From assembly GCA_015057705.1 (NCBI GenBank), contig SVDU01000023.1, positions 20,192 to 84,191 on the forward strand: 64,000 nucleotides of DNA, in the 5' to 3' direction. The DNA comes from Paenibacillaceae bacterium. GTDB lineage: Bacteria > Bacillota > Clostridia > Lachnospirales > Lachnospiraceae. A program made the position numbers and the translations under genes. Below are positions 33,001 to 41,261 of the stretch, piece after piece. A model generated the notes under the pieces. The model did not search any database and had not been told where the DNA came from. It saw only the letters and a list, made by a program, of their open reading frames with translations. Each line of letters starts with the position of its first letter. Positions within the stretch are counted from its first letter, which is position 1.

Positions 33001-34803
33001 ATGTTATGCTATCAAAAAGATTATCCAAGACCACAATTTGTCCGAAATGACTGGGCCAGTTTAAACGGAATCTGGAACTTTAGCTTTGACGACAGCAACA
33101 AAGGAGAGGCAGAAGGCTGGTATAAGAGCTTTCACAGGGAAAAAGAGATATGTGTCCCCTTCACCTATGAAACGAAGAAAAGTAATATTCGCGACGAAGA
33201 AATTCATCATTATGTGTGGTATGCCCGTACATTTCAAGCTGATAAGGCAAAAACAACAACACGCAATAAGCTGATTCTGCATTTTGAGGGAAGTGATTTT
33301 CTTACAAAGGTGTGGATTAATGGTCAGCTGGCCGGAATGCACGAAGGCGGATATTCCCGCTTTTCCTTCGATATTACAAATCTTATAACCGATGGCGAAA
33401 ACCTTGTAGTCGTTAAAGCCGAGGATCATCCCGATGCACAGCAGCCCAGAGGGAAACAGCGATGGATATCCGAAAATTTCGGTTGCTGGTATGTTCAGAC
33501 AACAGGAATCTGGAAGACCGTATGGATGGAGTATGTCCCCAACATCAGCTTACGCTCAGTGAAAATGACTCCTATTCTGCCGGAAGGCAGGCTGGAACTG
33601 GAATATACGGTGGACTGTCCTGAAGCTTTGGACGGGAAAAAACTGGAAGTGGAGGCATTGGTAAGCTTTGGTGGCAGATTTGTGACAAAAGTTCTGACGG
33701 CCATAGCGAAAAATCCCACAAAAATTTCCGTTGATCTGGTGGCTGCAGAGGCAGGCTACCCCTGGGGAATTCGTACGTGGACTCCTGCCGAACCAAATCT
33801 TTACGACATCAGCTTTAATACCCGGTTTAATGGAGAGGTGTGGGATGAAATTGGTTCTTACTTTGGAATGCGCGAGATCCGGATCGAAGGTCCTAACATT
33901 CTTCTAAACGGAACGCCACTGTATCAAAGGCTGATTCTTGACCAGGGGTATTGGGAGGAATCTCATTTGACTCCCCCAAATGAGGAAGCATTAATCCAGG
34001 ATATTGATAAAATTCATGAACTTGGCTATAACGGTTTAAGGAAGCACCAGAAAACAGAGGATGAAAGATTCCTTTACTGGTGTGATGTAAAGGGAATGCT
34101 GATCTGGAGCGAAGCGCCTGCTGCCTACATTTATTCCGACAGGGCAGTGGAACTTTTTACAAGGGAATGGCTAGATATTGTAAAACAGAATTATAATCAC
34201 CCTTCCATTATTACCTGGACTCCTTTAAACGAATCCTGGGGTGTACCACAGGTTGAGACAAACAGAACACAGCAGCACTTTACAGAAGCTATCTATCACC
34301 TGACAAAGAGCATTGACCCACACCGCCCGGTTATCGTAAATGACGGGTGGGAACATACCGTTTCCGATATCCTTACTCTGCATGATTATGAAGAGGCAGG
34401 CGAGATTCTCAAAAAGCGATATACGCAGTATAAAGATGAAATTATGACAACGGAGATCTACCACTCCACTTCCAAATCCGCCCTTGCAAACGGCTTTTCC
34501 TACAAAGGTCAGCCAGTGATCATCAGTGAATTTGGAGGCATTGCATTTGACAGTGATAAAGAAGGCTGGGGATATGGAAATAAAGTCAATACAAAAGAAG
34601 ACTTTTTAAAGAGGTTCGACAGTATTACAACCGCTATAAAAGAAATTCCCTATGTTTGCGGCTACTGCTATACCCAGGTTACAGATGTACAACAGGAGAT
34701 CAATGGTCTGATGGATATCTCCAGAAACTATAAAGTAGATCCTGAAGTAATTAAAGAAATTAATGAAAGAAAAGTGGCATACTGGAGAGATGAACTCCGG
34801 TAG
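33001..34803 (+). CDS. Glycoside hydrolase family 2 (beta-galactosidase/glucuronidase-like)
   Basis: The 600-residue cytoplasmic enzyme has the GH2 order: sugar-binding jelly roll (1-180; SLNGIWNFSFDD), immunoglobulin-like domain (about 185-295) and TIM barrel (about 300-595). The acid/base is E411 (TPLNESWG) and the nucleophile E510 (ISEFGG). It has no signal peptide, so it acts on sugar brought in by the adjacent ABC transporter. Linkage (galactoside, glucuronide, mannoside or arabinoside) cannot be assigned by reading alone. Confidence 0.88.
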   Translation: MLCYQKDYPRPQFVRNDWASLNGIWNFSFDDSNKGEAEGWYKSFHREKEICVPFTYETKKSNIRDEEIHHYVWYARTFQADKAKTTTRNKLILHFEGSDFLTKVWINGQLAGMHEGGYSRFSFDITNLITDGENLVVVKAEDHPDAQQPRGKQRWISENFGCWYVQTTGIWKTVWMEYVPNISLRSVKMTPILPEGRLELEYTVDCPEALDGKKLEVEALVSFGGRFVTKVLTAIAKNPTKISVDLVAAEAGYPWGIRTWTPAEPNLYDISFNTRFNGEVWDEIGSYFGMREIRIEGPNILLNGTPLYQRLILDQGYWEESHLTPPNEEALIQDIDKIHELGYNGLRKHQKTEDERFLYWCDVKGMLIWSEAPAAYIYSDRAVELFTREWLDIVKQNYNHPSIITWTPLNESWGVPQVETNRTQQHFTEAIYHLTKSIDPHRPVIVNDGWEHTVSDILTLHDYEEAGEILKKRYTQYKDEIMTTEIYHSTSKSALANGFSYKGQPVIISEFGGIAFDSDKEGWGYGNKVNTKEDFLKRFDSITTAIKEIPYVCGYCYTQVTDVQQEINGLMDISRNYKVDPEVIKEINERKVAYWRDELR

Positions 34804-34827
34804 GATGAAATCTAATAAAATTTTATA

Positions 34828-34872
34828 AGGCCTCCTCTCTATATGTCTAAACAGAGCGGAGGCCTGCTTTTT
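34828..34872 (+). terminator. Terminator of the sugar ABC/GH2 operon
   Basis: AGGCCTCC (34828-34835) pairs with GGAGGCCT (34858-34865), with inner CTCT/AGAG, followed by GCTTTTT. Confidence 0.9.
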
Positions 34873-34931
34873 ATAATTGCACAGTTAGAAACCGCATTAA
34901 TGCCATCAATTGCATATTTGCGTCTTAATGT

Positions 34932-34961
34932 GTTGCGTTTTTGCAACATCAATGATATGAT
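34932..34961 (+). promoter_or_regulatory. Third-locus copy of the GTTGCA palindrome and promoter
   Basis: GTTGCGTTTTTGCAAC (34932-34947) covers a -35 box TTGCGT (34933-34938); a 17-base spacer leads to TATGAT (34956-34961). Spacing and most bases are the same as at 15901-15930. It drives only a 11-codon remnant. Confidence 0.7.
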
Positions 34962-34985
34962 ACATTCAAAAGGAGGTGTGGTAAG

Positions 34986-35021
34986 ATGTCAAAAATCGGT
35001 CAACAACTCCGGCATATTTAA
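34986..35021 (+). pseudogene. Remnant start of a CI-like regulator gene
   Basis: After AGGAGG and a suitable spacer, ATG opens MSKIGQQLRHI and stops at TAA. The first residues resemble MSITGQRIKERR of the CI-like regulator at 15950. The HTH that should follow is missing. The promoter/operator therefore survives while the gene has been deleted or replaced. A functional micropeptide is less likely. Confidence 0.5.
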
Positions 35022-35282
35022 TAGGAAGCCATGATTATTACATTGATTACACAGCTCAGGACATACGGCAGGACAATACCTTTAAGTTTGAAGATAACAT
35101 ATTACTGTTCCATATATTCCCTTTTCTGTAACAAACTTATCACTAAACATAATAGAATCAAGCTTTCTTAACGGATCCTTTATTGACATCCCATTTTGTT
35201 TTTTGTAAAATACCCCATAGTTCACAGAAATGTGAGCTGCTACTGCATCATGACGATTATTATTTCGGCTATTAAAGCATAT

Positions 35283-35351
35283 TATAATCAGCGCCGTGAG
35301 AGAGTAACAAGACTTTTGTTGTAATATTTACATTACAGCAAAGGTTTTTTT
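35283..35351 (+). terminator. kup promoter -10 and leader terminator
   Basis: TATAAT at 35283-35288 should start a transcript near 35295. About 20 bases later CTTTTGTTGTAAT pairs with ATTACAGCAAAGG (35313-35344), followed by T7 to 35351, a full intrinsic terminator 33 bases before the kup start. It could attenuate kup, or simply end a short upstream RNA. I do not recognise a riboswitch fold. Confidence 0.6.
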
Positions 35352-35384
35352 GATTTGAAATAAAATATATAAAAAGAGGATGAC

Positions 35385-37403
35385 ATGGAATTAATATCAA
35401 AGAAATCAAGTATTTCCAAATTAACACTTGGAGGAATCCTGGTAACGTTAGGTGTTGTATATGGAGATATCGGCACATCACCGCTTTACGTAATGAAATC
35501 TGTATTATATGGAAACGGCGGTATTCAGACTGTCTCCGAAGATTTTATTCTTGGAACCCTGTCCCTGGTATTTTGGACACTCACCATATTAACAAGTATA
35601 AAATACGTATTTATAACCTTAAGAGCCGACAATAATGGTGAAGGCGGTATCTTTTCCCTTTTTACACTGGTCAGAAGCCGCTCCAGATGGCTGATCATCC
35701 CTGCAATGATCGGAGGTTCCGCACTGTTGGCAGACGGTATGCTTACACCTGCAGTAACCGTGACTTCCGCTGTTGAGGGTCTGAAACTGCTTCCAGTCTT
35801 TCACGAGCTCTTTGGTGACAATCAGGGAAATATCATTGCCCTGGTTATCTTCATAATCTGTATTCTATTTTTCATTCAACACATTGGTACAGATTCCATT
35901 GGTAAATTATTCGGTCCTATCATGTTTTTGTGGTTCTGCAGCCTGGCCTTTTTCGGAGTGATCAATCTCGCGCAAAATCCTTCTCTGCTGCGTGCATTGT
36001 CACCCCATTACGCGATTAATACCCTTTTCAGCCCTGACAATAAACTTGGTTTTTTTATCCTGGGCAGCATATTCTTGTGTTCTACTGGTGCAGAAGCACT
36101 TTACTCTGATCTGGGACATGTAGGCAGAAAGAATATTTACTTTACGTGGCCATTTGTTAAAATATGTTTGTTACTCAACTATTTTGGTCAGGGTGCATGG
36201 ATTTTATCTTCAAAAAGCAATCCGGTATTTGCTTTGACAGAAGACATTAATCCATTTTACCAGATGATCCCCCATGGTATGCTTGTTTATGGCATCCTGA
36301 TTTCTACCCTTGCTGCCATTATAGCATCTCAGGCCCTGATATCAGGTTCCTTTACACTTGTATCAGAAGCAATTAAGCTGAATCTGTTTCCCAGACTCCA
36401 TACCATATACCCCTCCCCTTCCAAGGGGCAGCTTTATATTCCTGCAATCAACCGGATTTTATGGATTGTCTGTATTGGAATTGTATTCTATTTTCAAAGT
36501 TCTGAGAAAATGGAGTCAGCCTATGGTCTTGCAATAACAGTTACCATGCTCATGACAACTGTTCTGCTGTATAACTATATGCTAAAGAAGAAAACACCCA
36601 TTCTGCTTGCAGTCATCATGCTTGTTTTCTTTATGAGCTTTGAAATTTCTTTCTTTATTGCAAATATTGTTAAGTTTTTCCATGGCGGATTTGTAGCCAT
36701 TATCATTGCTGTATCGATTTTGTTTATTATGTATCTCTGGGACAGAGCTCATGTAATCCGGGTGCGTTATGAGGAATTTGTGCCCATTGATAATTATTTA
36801 AAATTACTGACTCAGTTAAGCCAGGATCCGGACGTTCCCAAATATGCCAGCAATCTGGTGTGCTTAAGTAAATGTCCAAATTCAAAGGAAATAGAACGCA
36901 AAATACTATATTTTCTTTTAGATAAACGACCTAAAAAAGCAGATGTTTACTGGTTTGTAGATGTTAATGTAACTGATGAACCCTTTCAAGCAGAATATAC
37001 AATTGAAAAATTCAATACAAACAACATCATAAAAATCCAGTTAAAACTGGGCTTTCGTATTGACCAGAACCTGAATGTATTTTTGCGGCAGATATCAACG
37101 GAGCTGGTAGAGAATGGGGAAATTGAACCTCAGTCAAACAGCTATTCCATTCTTCCCAACCGAATGCTGGGAGATTTCAGATTTGTATTTATTCAGGAGA
37201 TTTTATCTCATGATGCCACATTATCCGCCTGGGACTCTTTCGTATTAAACACAAAACTGTTTATACAGAAATTCACAGCGTCCCCATCAAACTGGTTCGG
37301 GCTTGACACCAGTGATGTTTATATTGAACGCGTGCCTATGTTCCTTGGACATTCAAACCGGGTGATCTTAAAAAGAGTGGAGCAAAAATCAGCTAAGAGA
37401 TAA
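35385..37403 (+). CDS. kup: Kup/HAK-family low-affinity potassium uptake protein
   Basis: The 672-residue membrane protein has about 12 membrane segments (1-450) and a soluble C-terminal tail (about 460-670). GVVYGDIGTSPLYV (about 25-38) is the Kup signature, and ADGMLTPAVTV follows. It takes up K+ with protons. AAGAGGA precedes the start. The gene stands alone with its own leader terminator and a shared terminator downstream. Confidence 0.93.
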   Translation: MELISKKSSISKLTLGGILVTLGVVYGDIGTSPLYVMKSVLYGNGGIQTVSEDFILGTLSLVFWTLTILTSIKYVFITLRADNNGEGGIFSLFTLVRSRSRWLIIPAMIGGSALLADGMLTPAVTVTSAVEGLKLLPVFHELFGDNQGNIIALVIFIICILFFIQHIGTDSIGKLFGPIMFLWFCSLAFFGVINLAQNPSLLRALSPHYAINTLFSPDNKLGFFILGSIFLCSTGAEALYSDLGHVGRKNIYFTWPFVKICLLLNYFGQGAWILSSKSNPVFALTEDINPFYQMIPHGMLVYGILISTLAAIIASQALISGSFTLVSEAIKLNLFPRLHTIYPSPSKGQLYIPAINRILWIVCIGIVFYFQSSEKMESAYGLAITVTMLMTTVLLYNYMLKKKTPILLAVIMLVFFMSFEISFFIANIVKFFHGGFVAIIIAVSILFIMYLWDRAHVIRVRYEEFVPIDNYLKLLTQLSQDPDVPKYASNLVCLSKCPNSKEIERKILYFLLDKRPKKADVYWFVDVNVTDEPFQAEYTIEKFNTNNIIKIQLKLGFRIDQNLNVFLRQISTELVENGEIEPQSNSYSILPNRMLGDFRFVFIQEILSHDATLSAWDSFVLNTKLFIQKFTASPSNWFGLDTSDVYIERVPMFLGHSNRVILKRVEQKSAKR

Positions 37404-37420
37404 AAAGTAAAACCGTTAAA

Positions 37421-37456
37421 AAGGCGCTGCCTGTCAATTTGACAAAGCAACGCCTT
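37421..37456. terminator. Bidirectional terminator between kup and the second PTS operon
   Basis: AAGGCG-C-TGC pairs with GCA-A-CGCCTT, with inner GTCAA/TTGAC. It separates the convergent kup and cupin genes. Confidence 0.85.
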
Positions 37457-37480
37457 AACATATACTCCCCAGTATAATAA

Positions 37481-37885
37481 TTACTTTATTTGATTTTTCA
37501 GAAAGGATACCTCTTCTTTTGTCAAATCCCTTAAATCTGAATTTTCCATAGATGTATCACTATTTTCTATCAGAATCAATTTTGCCTCTTTCGTCATAAT
37601 GGTATTATGCCAAAGTGTAGGCGGAATCTGATACACTGCGTATGGCCTCATCTCAACAATTTTAATATCCAGGCCATTCCCCTCTTCTGTGGCATAGACA
37701 AGTGAACAGCTTCCATTCAGCAAAACAAACAGCTCATCTGTGCAATTATGTCTTTCCAGATTTCCAATCTGTTCAATATCATTGGCCGGTTTCCAATTCT
37801 TGATTCCTACTGTCCACTGAGGATTTTCATAAACTCTTTTCAGAGCCTCTCCATCGTACTGTATTTCTGATATTTTCATCTGCAT
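37481..37885 (-). CDS. Small cupin protein at the end of the second PTS operon
   Basis: The 134-residue protein has a cupin-like barrel: motif 1 RHNCTDELFVLLNGSCSLV (about 45-63) and motif 2 YQIPPTLWHNTI (about 85-96). The metal ligands are partly conserved. It is the last gene of the EIIB-EIIC-aldolase-PRD-EIIA operon, so a sugar or sugar-phosphate isomerase/epimerase or binding role is likely. No specific family was recognised. Confidence 0.7.
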   Translation of the reverse strand: MQMKISEIQYDGEALKRVYENPQWTVGIKNWKPANDIEQIGNLERHNCTDELFVLLNGSCSLVYATEEGNGLDIKIVEMRPYAVYQIPPTLWHNTIMTKEAKLILIENSDTSMENSDLRDLTKEEVSFLKNQIK

Positions 37886-37921
37886 TTGTTCCTCATTTCT
37901 GATTGTTTCTTGTATTTTCTA

Positions 37922-38371
37922 TCACTCAAACGCCTCTGTAAGATCAGAAAAGTTTTTACAGGTTTCCAGTTTTTCCATCGTCTGCTCATTACCAAGTTTT
38001 CCGGCCAGTTCAGATAACAACTTTAAATGAACCGTTGCATTTTCATTATCAGACGGTACTGCAAACAGAAATATATAATGAACCGGCTGTTCATCATAAG
38101 ACTCCCATGTAATCATGTTTTTTGTTTTACCAATAGCAATTCCAACTTTTTTTACGAAATCAGACTTTCCATGTGGAATTGCCACATGATTTCCAATGCC
38201 TGTAATTCCTTCGCTTTCTCTTACAAATACGTCCTTTACAAAACCATCAATATCACTGATATATCCTGCTTTATAAAGCAGACCCGAGAGAAACCGGATA
38301 GCTGATTCCTTATCTTCAGCCACCATATCCAAATCAATAACTTCTTTATCTAAAATAGCCTTCACAGCCAT
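37922..38371 (-). CDS. PTS fructose/mannitol-family EIIA
   Basis: The 149-residue soluble phosphotransfer protein has phospho-His H67 in HVAIPHGKSDFV and the usual VHLKLLSELAGKL segment. It receives phosphate from HPr and passes it to the EIIB encoded five genes upstream in the operon. It follows the PRD regulator by 12 bases. Confidence 0.88.
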   Translation of the reverse strand: MAVKAILDKEVIDLDMVAEDKESAIRFLSGLLYKAGYISDIDGFVKDVFVRESEGITGIGNHVAIPHGKSDFVKKVGIAIGKTKNMITWESYDEQPVHYIFLFAVPSDNENATVHLKLLSELAGKLGNEQTMEKLETCKNFSDLTEAFE

Positions 38372-38383
38372 ATTTTCACTCCT

Positions 38384-40330
38384 CTACTTAATAAAGTACT
38401 GGTATAAATCCAGTCCGGTCTTCACCTGACGTATCTGTTTCATGAACTCATCATTTTCAGTCAGGGAAATAAAATCCTTATAGAACTGCTGGGTACAAGC
38501 CTTTTGCAGATCAGTATCCATTTTAAGCGCCAGGAGAAATACCACATCTACCATATCCTCATGCCACCCGATGGGCTTCTCCAAAACTGCCACTACCACT
38601 CTGGATTCATTGACCGCCTGGTTATTACCGTGTGGAATTGCCACGCCCCCCCCAACAGCAGTTGTTGTTGCTTTCTCCCTGTCCATTACATTTTTTAAAT
38701 AATCCTCAGATACATCACCAGATTCCAGCAGCTGGTTCACCATAAGCCGAAGGAGTTCATCTTTATTTTTAACAGCGGGGTGAACCAGCATATAACCTGC
38801 TCGAAACAGCTGATGGCAGATGCTGGAAGCCCGAAAGCGCATATTTCCTTTACTGTTTCGAATTCGGGTCACCGCTTCTCTGATAGAAAATATGTCTTTA
38901 TCCGTGGGAGCCTGTCCAATGCTTATCATTCTGTCATGACTGTGTTTTAAATTTATATTTGTAAAAACCACATCATAGCGGTCACACATAAACGGCTTAA
39001 AATCATGTTCACTGATTGCTTTTACGAAAATAATCTCAGGAATATTCTTTTTTATCAGATCAATCATAAGCTGGGAAGGTCCCATTCCTGAATTACTGAC
39101 CAATAATGCTTTCATGGGTATGGTTTTCCGGACAAGGGCTGACTGGATATACAGCGCAATGTTTGATATTTCATCCTCGGTGATCTGCACCCCGTAATAC
39201 GATTCAAAAAGAGAGCTTGTTGACCATGTTGCCAGATACACCTGCTTGTACTCTATTTTCACAAACTTACTAATATTATCGGGATGCTCCTCACCATACT
39301 TCATTCTGAAAATAGCAGAACGCATATGCATCAGCAATCCATCATACAGCACTTTATCTTCGGATAAATCATCATTTAAAACATTGGCAATTGTGCTGAT
39401 CACTTCTCCCACAAACTGCTGCAGGAGCTGATTGAAATAGCTGGGGTTTGTGCGCATATTTTCTGTACCGTCATTACCAATCTTTCTGGCAGACAGCAGC
39501 ATGGATGTAAGCAGCAGAGTATCCTCATCCATCCCCTGAATGGAAAACTCAGACTTCACCTTATCATAGATTGATTTTGCAAACAGATATTCTGCAAAAT
39601 CCCTTAAGCTGTCTTCCGTCTCACTCTCTTCTTGTTTTAGTGGATGGGCAGCTCTCTTGATGGACAGACATACCATAATCCAGGCAGTCCGGAATGAGTT
39701 CTCGGCGAACTGTATTCTCCATGCATTTTCCATATCCACAATAATACTCTTTACCCTTGCATAATTTACACCGGCTGCATAAGTCTCAAATAGGGCATCC
39801 GTGATTTCCGGCATAATATAAACCATATAATTTACCATGGCCTGCCTGTAGGTTTTTTCATCACCCTGAAGCATGATCCCTCTGCCCCGCACAGTTACAA
39901 TCTTTATATTATATTTTTGAAACCAGCCTTCCACAGACTTTACTAGAACAGACACCGTAGGCGCACTCATATACAGGCGTTCCGCCAGCTGCCAAAGAGT
40001 AACCGGCTTATCCATGGCATACTTTAAAAGCATTCCAATCATCTGATTGTTCCTTGACATATCCTCAGTTATTTCCGTACTCTCAGAATACCCCATTGCA
40101 AGCAGCTCCGTGCGCCTTGTAGTATGCAGACAAACTCCAAGACCCGGTTTCTTCTCTATATGCCCCAGTTCCTTTTGCTGCAGCCATTCATCCACCTGAT
40201 CCACCCTGGTTCTGGCAGTTTTTACCGAGACTCCAAGCAGATCAGCCAGTCTGGAAACCGGGATATTTTCATTGTCCAAAAGAGCTTTCAGTATTTTATT
40301 TAAGTATGCCTTCTCACCTGCGTTACTCAT
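38384..40330 (-). CDS. PRD-domain transcriptional regulator/antiterminator with EIIB-like and EIIA domains
   Basis: The 648-residue protein resembles MtlR/LicR regulators: two N-terminal helix-turn-helix segments (LADLLGVSVKTARTRVD; LAERLYMSAPTVSVLVK), two PRD domains (about 185-400) phosphorylated by HPr and EII, an EIIB-like domain (ALLVSNSGMGPSQLM, about 408-422) and EIIA (H567 in GGGVAIPHGNNQ). In the EIIB-like domain the phospho-Cys position is Ser, so that step of control may be lost. Its activity should reflect sugar flux through the operon's own PTS. Confidence 0.87.
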   Translation of the reverse strand: MSNAGEKAYLNKILKALLDNENIPVSRLADLLGVSVKTARTRVDQVDEWLQQKELGHIEKKPGLGVCLHTTRRTELLAMGYSESTEITEDMSRNNQMIGMLLKYAMDKPVTLWQLAERLYMSAPTVSVLVKSVEGWFQKYNIKIVTVRGRGIMLQGDEKTYRQAMVNYMVYIMPEITDALFETYAAGVNYARVKSIIVDMENAWRIQFAENSFRTAWIMVCLSIKRAAHPLKQEESETEDSLRDFAEYLFAKSIYDKVKSEFSIQGMDEDTLLLTSMLLSARKIGNDGTENMRTNPSYFNQLLQQFVGEVISTIANVLNDDLSEDKVLYDGLLMHMRSAIFRMKYGEEHPDNISKFVKIEYKQVYLATWSTSSLFESYYGVQITEDEISNIALYIQSALVRKTIPMKALLVSNSGMGPSQLMIDLIKKNIPEIIFVKAISEHDFKPFMCDRYDVVFTNINLKHSHDRMISIGQAPTDKDIFSIREAVTRIRNSKGNMRFRASSICHQLFRAGYMLVHPAVKNKDELLRLMVNQLLESGDVSEDYLKNVMDREKATTTAVGGGVAIPHGNNQAVNESRVVVAVLEKPIGWHEDMVDVVFLLALKMDTDLQKACTQQFYKDFISLTENDEFMKQIRQVKTGLDLYQYFIK

Positions 40331-40346
40331 TTATTCTCCATTTTAT

Positions 40347-41231
40347 TTATTCATTTCCCGTTGCAATGGCATCTAAGAACTTATATCGGTTTGCAGAACC
40401 AAGAATCTTCATATAATTTATTACAAATTCTTTTATTCCTTTTTCCGCTTCCATACACATATGCATATAGTCCATATCAGGCTCCCGTTCAAGAGCCGCC
40501 ATCATAGCCTTTTTGCCTGTGGAAAATGCGTCAGTAGCTACGTTTACTTTATTAATGCCGCATTCAATGGCCTTTTTCAAATTTTCTTCTCCTGAACCGG
40601 ACCCTCCGTGAAGTACAAGGGGTACATCAACGGTTTCATTTAATAATTTTAACCGGTCAAAGTCAAGTTTTGGAATCTTACCTTTGGGGTAGTCCCCATG
40701 GGCGGTACCCACCGCTACGGCCAGTGCGTCAACACCAGTTCTATTTACAAAATCCAGTGCCTGATGGGGATTCGTATAAAGGTCCAGGTTGGTATCATCA
40801 GAATCCACCGCCATGCCAACATGTCCCAATTCTCCCTCTACGGAACATCCCACTGCATGTGCCATTGCTACCACCACTGCAGTTCTTTCAATATTATCTT
40901 CATAAGACAAGGAGGAACCATCAAACATGATATTTGTAAATCCCCGGTTAATACAGTCTGCAATAATCTGATAATCCGTCGCATGATCAAGATTTAATGC
41001 AATCGGAACCGATACCCTCTCTGCAAGTTCCCTGATCATGGGAAGCATTTCCTCCGCATGTGCATGATTTTTCATCTGTCCGCATCCAAACTGGATAATC
41101 ATGGGGGAATAGGCTTCCTGGGCTGCTGTTATCGCGCCTCTTACCATCTCCATATTGATACTGTTCATGGCCATTACCGCATAATGATGTTTATGGGCGT
41201 GATCCAGAATTGTTTTCATTGAAGTTAACAT
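40347..41231 (-). CDS. Class II ketose-bisphosphate aldolase, second copy
   Basis: The 294-residue zinc aldolase has D82/H83 (LDHATDY), E134 (VEGELGHVG), H178 (GTAHGDYP) and H208 (VLHGGSGSG), all active-site residues of the FbaA/KbaY class. It has a longer C-terminus than the copy at 2223-3074 and is clearly diverged from it. It sits between the EIIC and PRD regulator genes. No kinase is in this operon, so a 1-phosphate or 6-phosphate product must be phosphorylated elsewhere or cleaved directly. Confidence 0.87.
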   Translation of the reverse strand: MLTSMKTILDHAHKHHYAVMAMNSINMEMVRGAITAAQEAYSPMIIQFGCGQMKNHAHAEEMLPMIRELAERVSVPIALNLDHATDYQIIADCINRGFTNIMFDGSSLSYEDNIERTAVVVAMAHAVGCSVEGELGHVGMAVDSDDTNLDLYTNPHQALDFVNRTGVDALAVAVGTAHGDYPKGKIPKLDFDRLKLLNETVDVPLVLHGGSGSGEENLKKAIECGINKVNVATDAFSTGKKAMMAALEREPDMDYMHMCMEAEKGIKEFVINYMKILGSANRYKFLDAIATGNE

Positions 41232-41261
41232 AATACTTATTCCTCCATTTTACTTTTACGT

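Larger units (their letters stand above)
34804..35384. other. Intergenic region between GH2 and kup
   Basis: It contains the GH2 operon terminator, the third copy of the GTTGCA palindrome with its promoter, a truncated regulator start, about 100 bases (35022-35130) that would encode a plausible protein tail (GSHDYYIDYTAQDIRQDN) if joined, then the kup leader and terminator. Confidence 0.6.

Noticed and set aside
34843..35034. Plus-strand open frame of 63 codons over the third palindrome
   Set aside because: It reads through the GH2 terminator, the promoter and the ribosome site of the regulator remnant in a different frame.
35100..35312. Riboswitch upstream of kup
   Set aside because: I could not match the sequence to the c-di-AMP (ydaO) or other known fold; only the terminator is supported.
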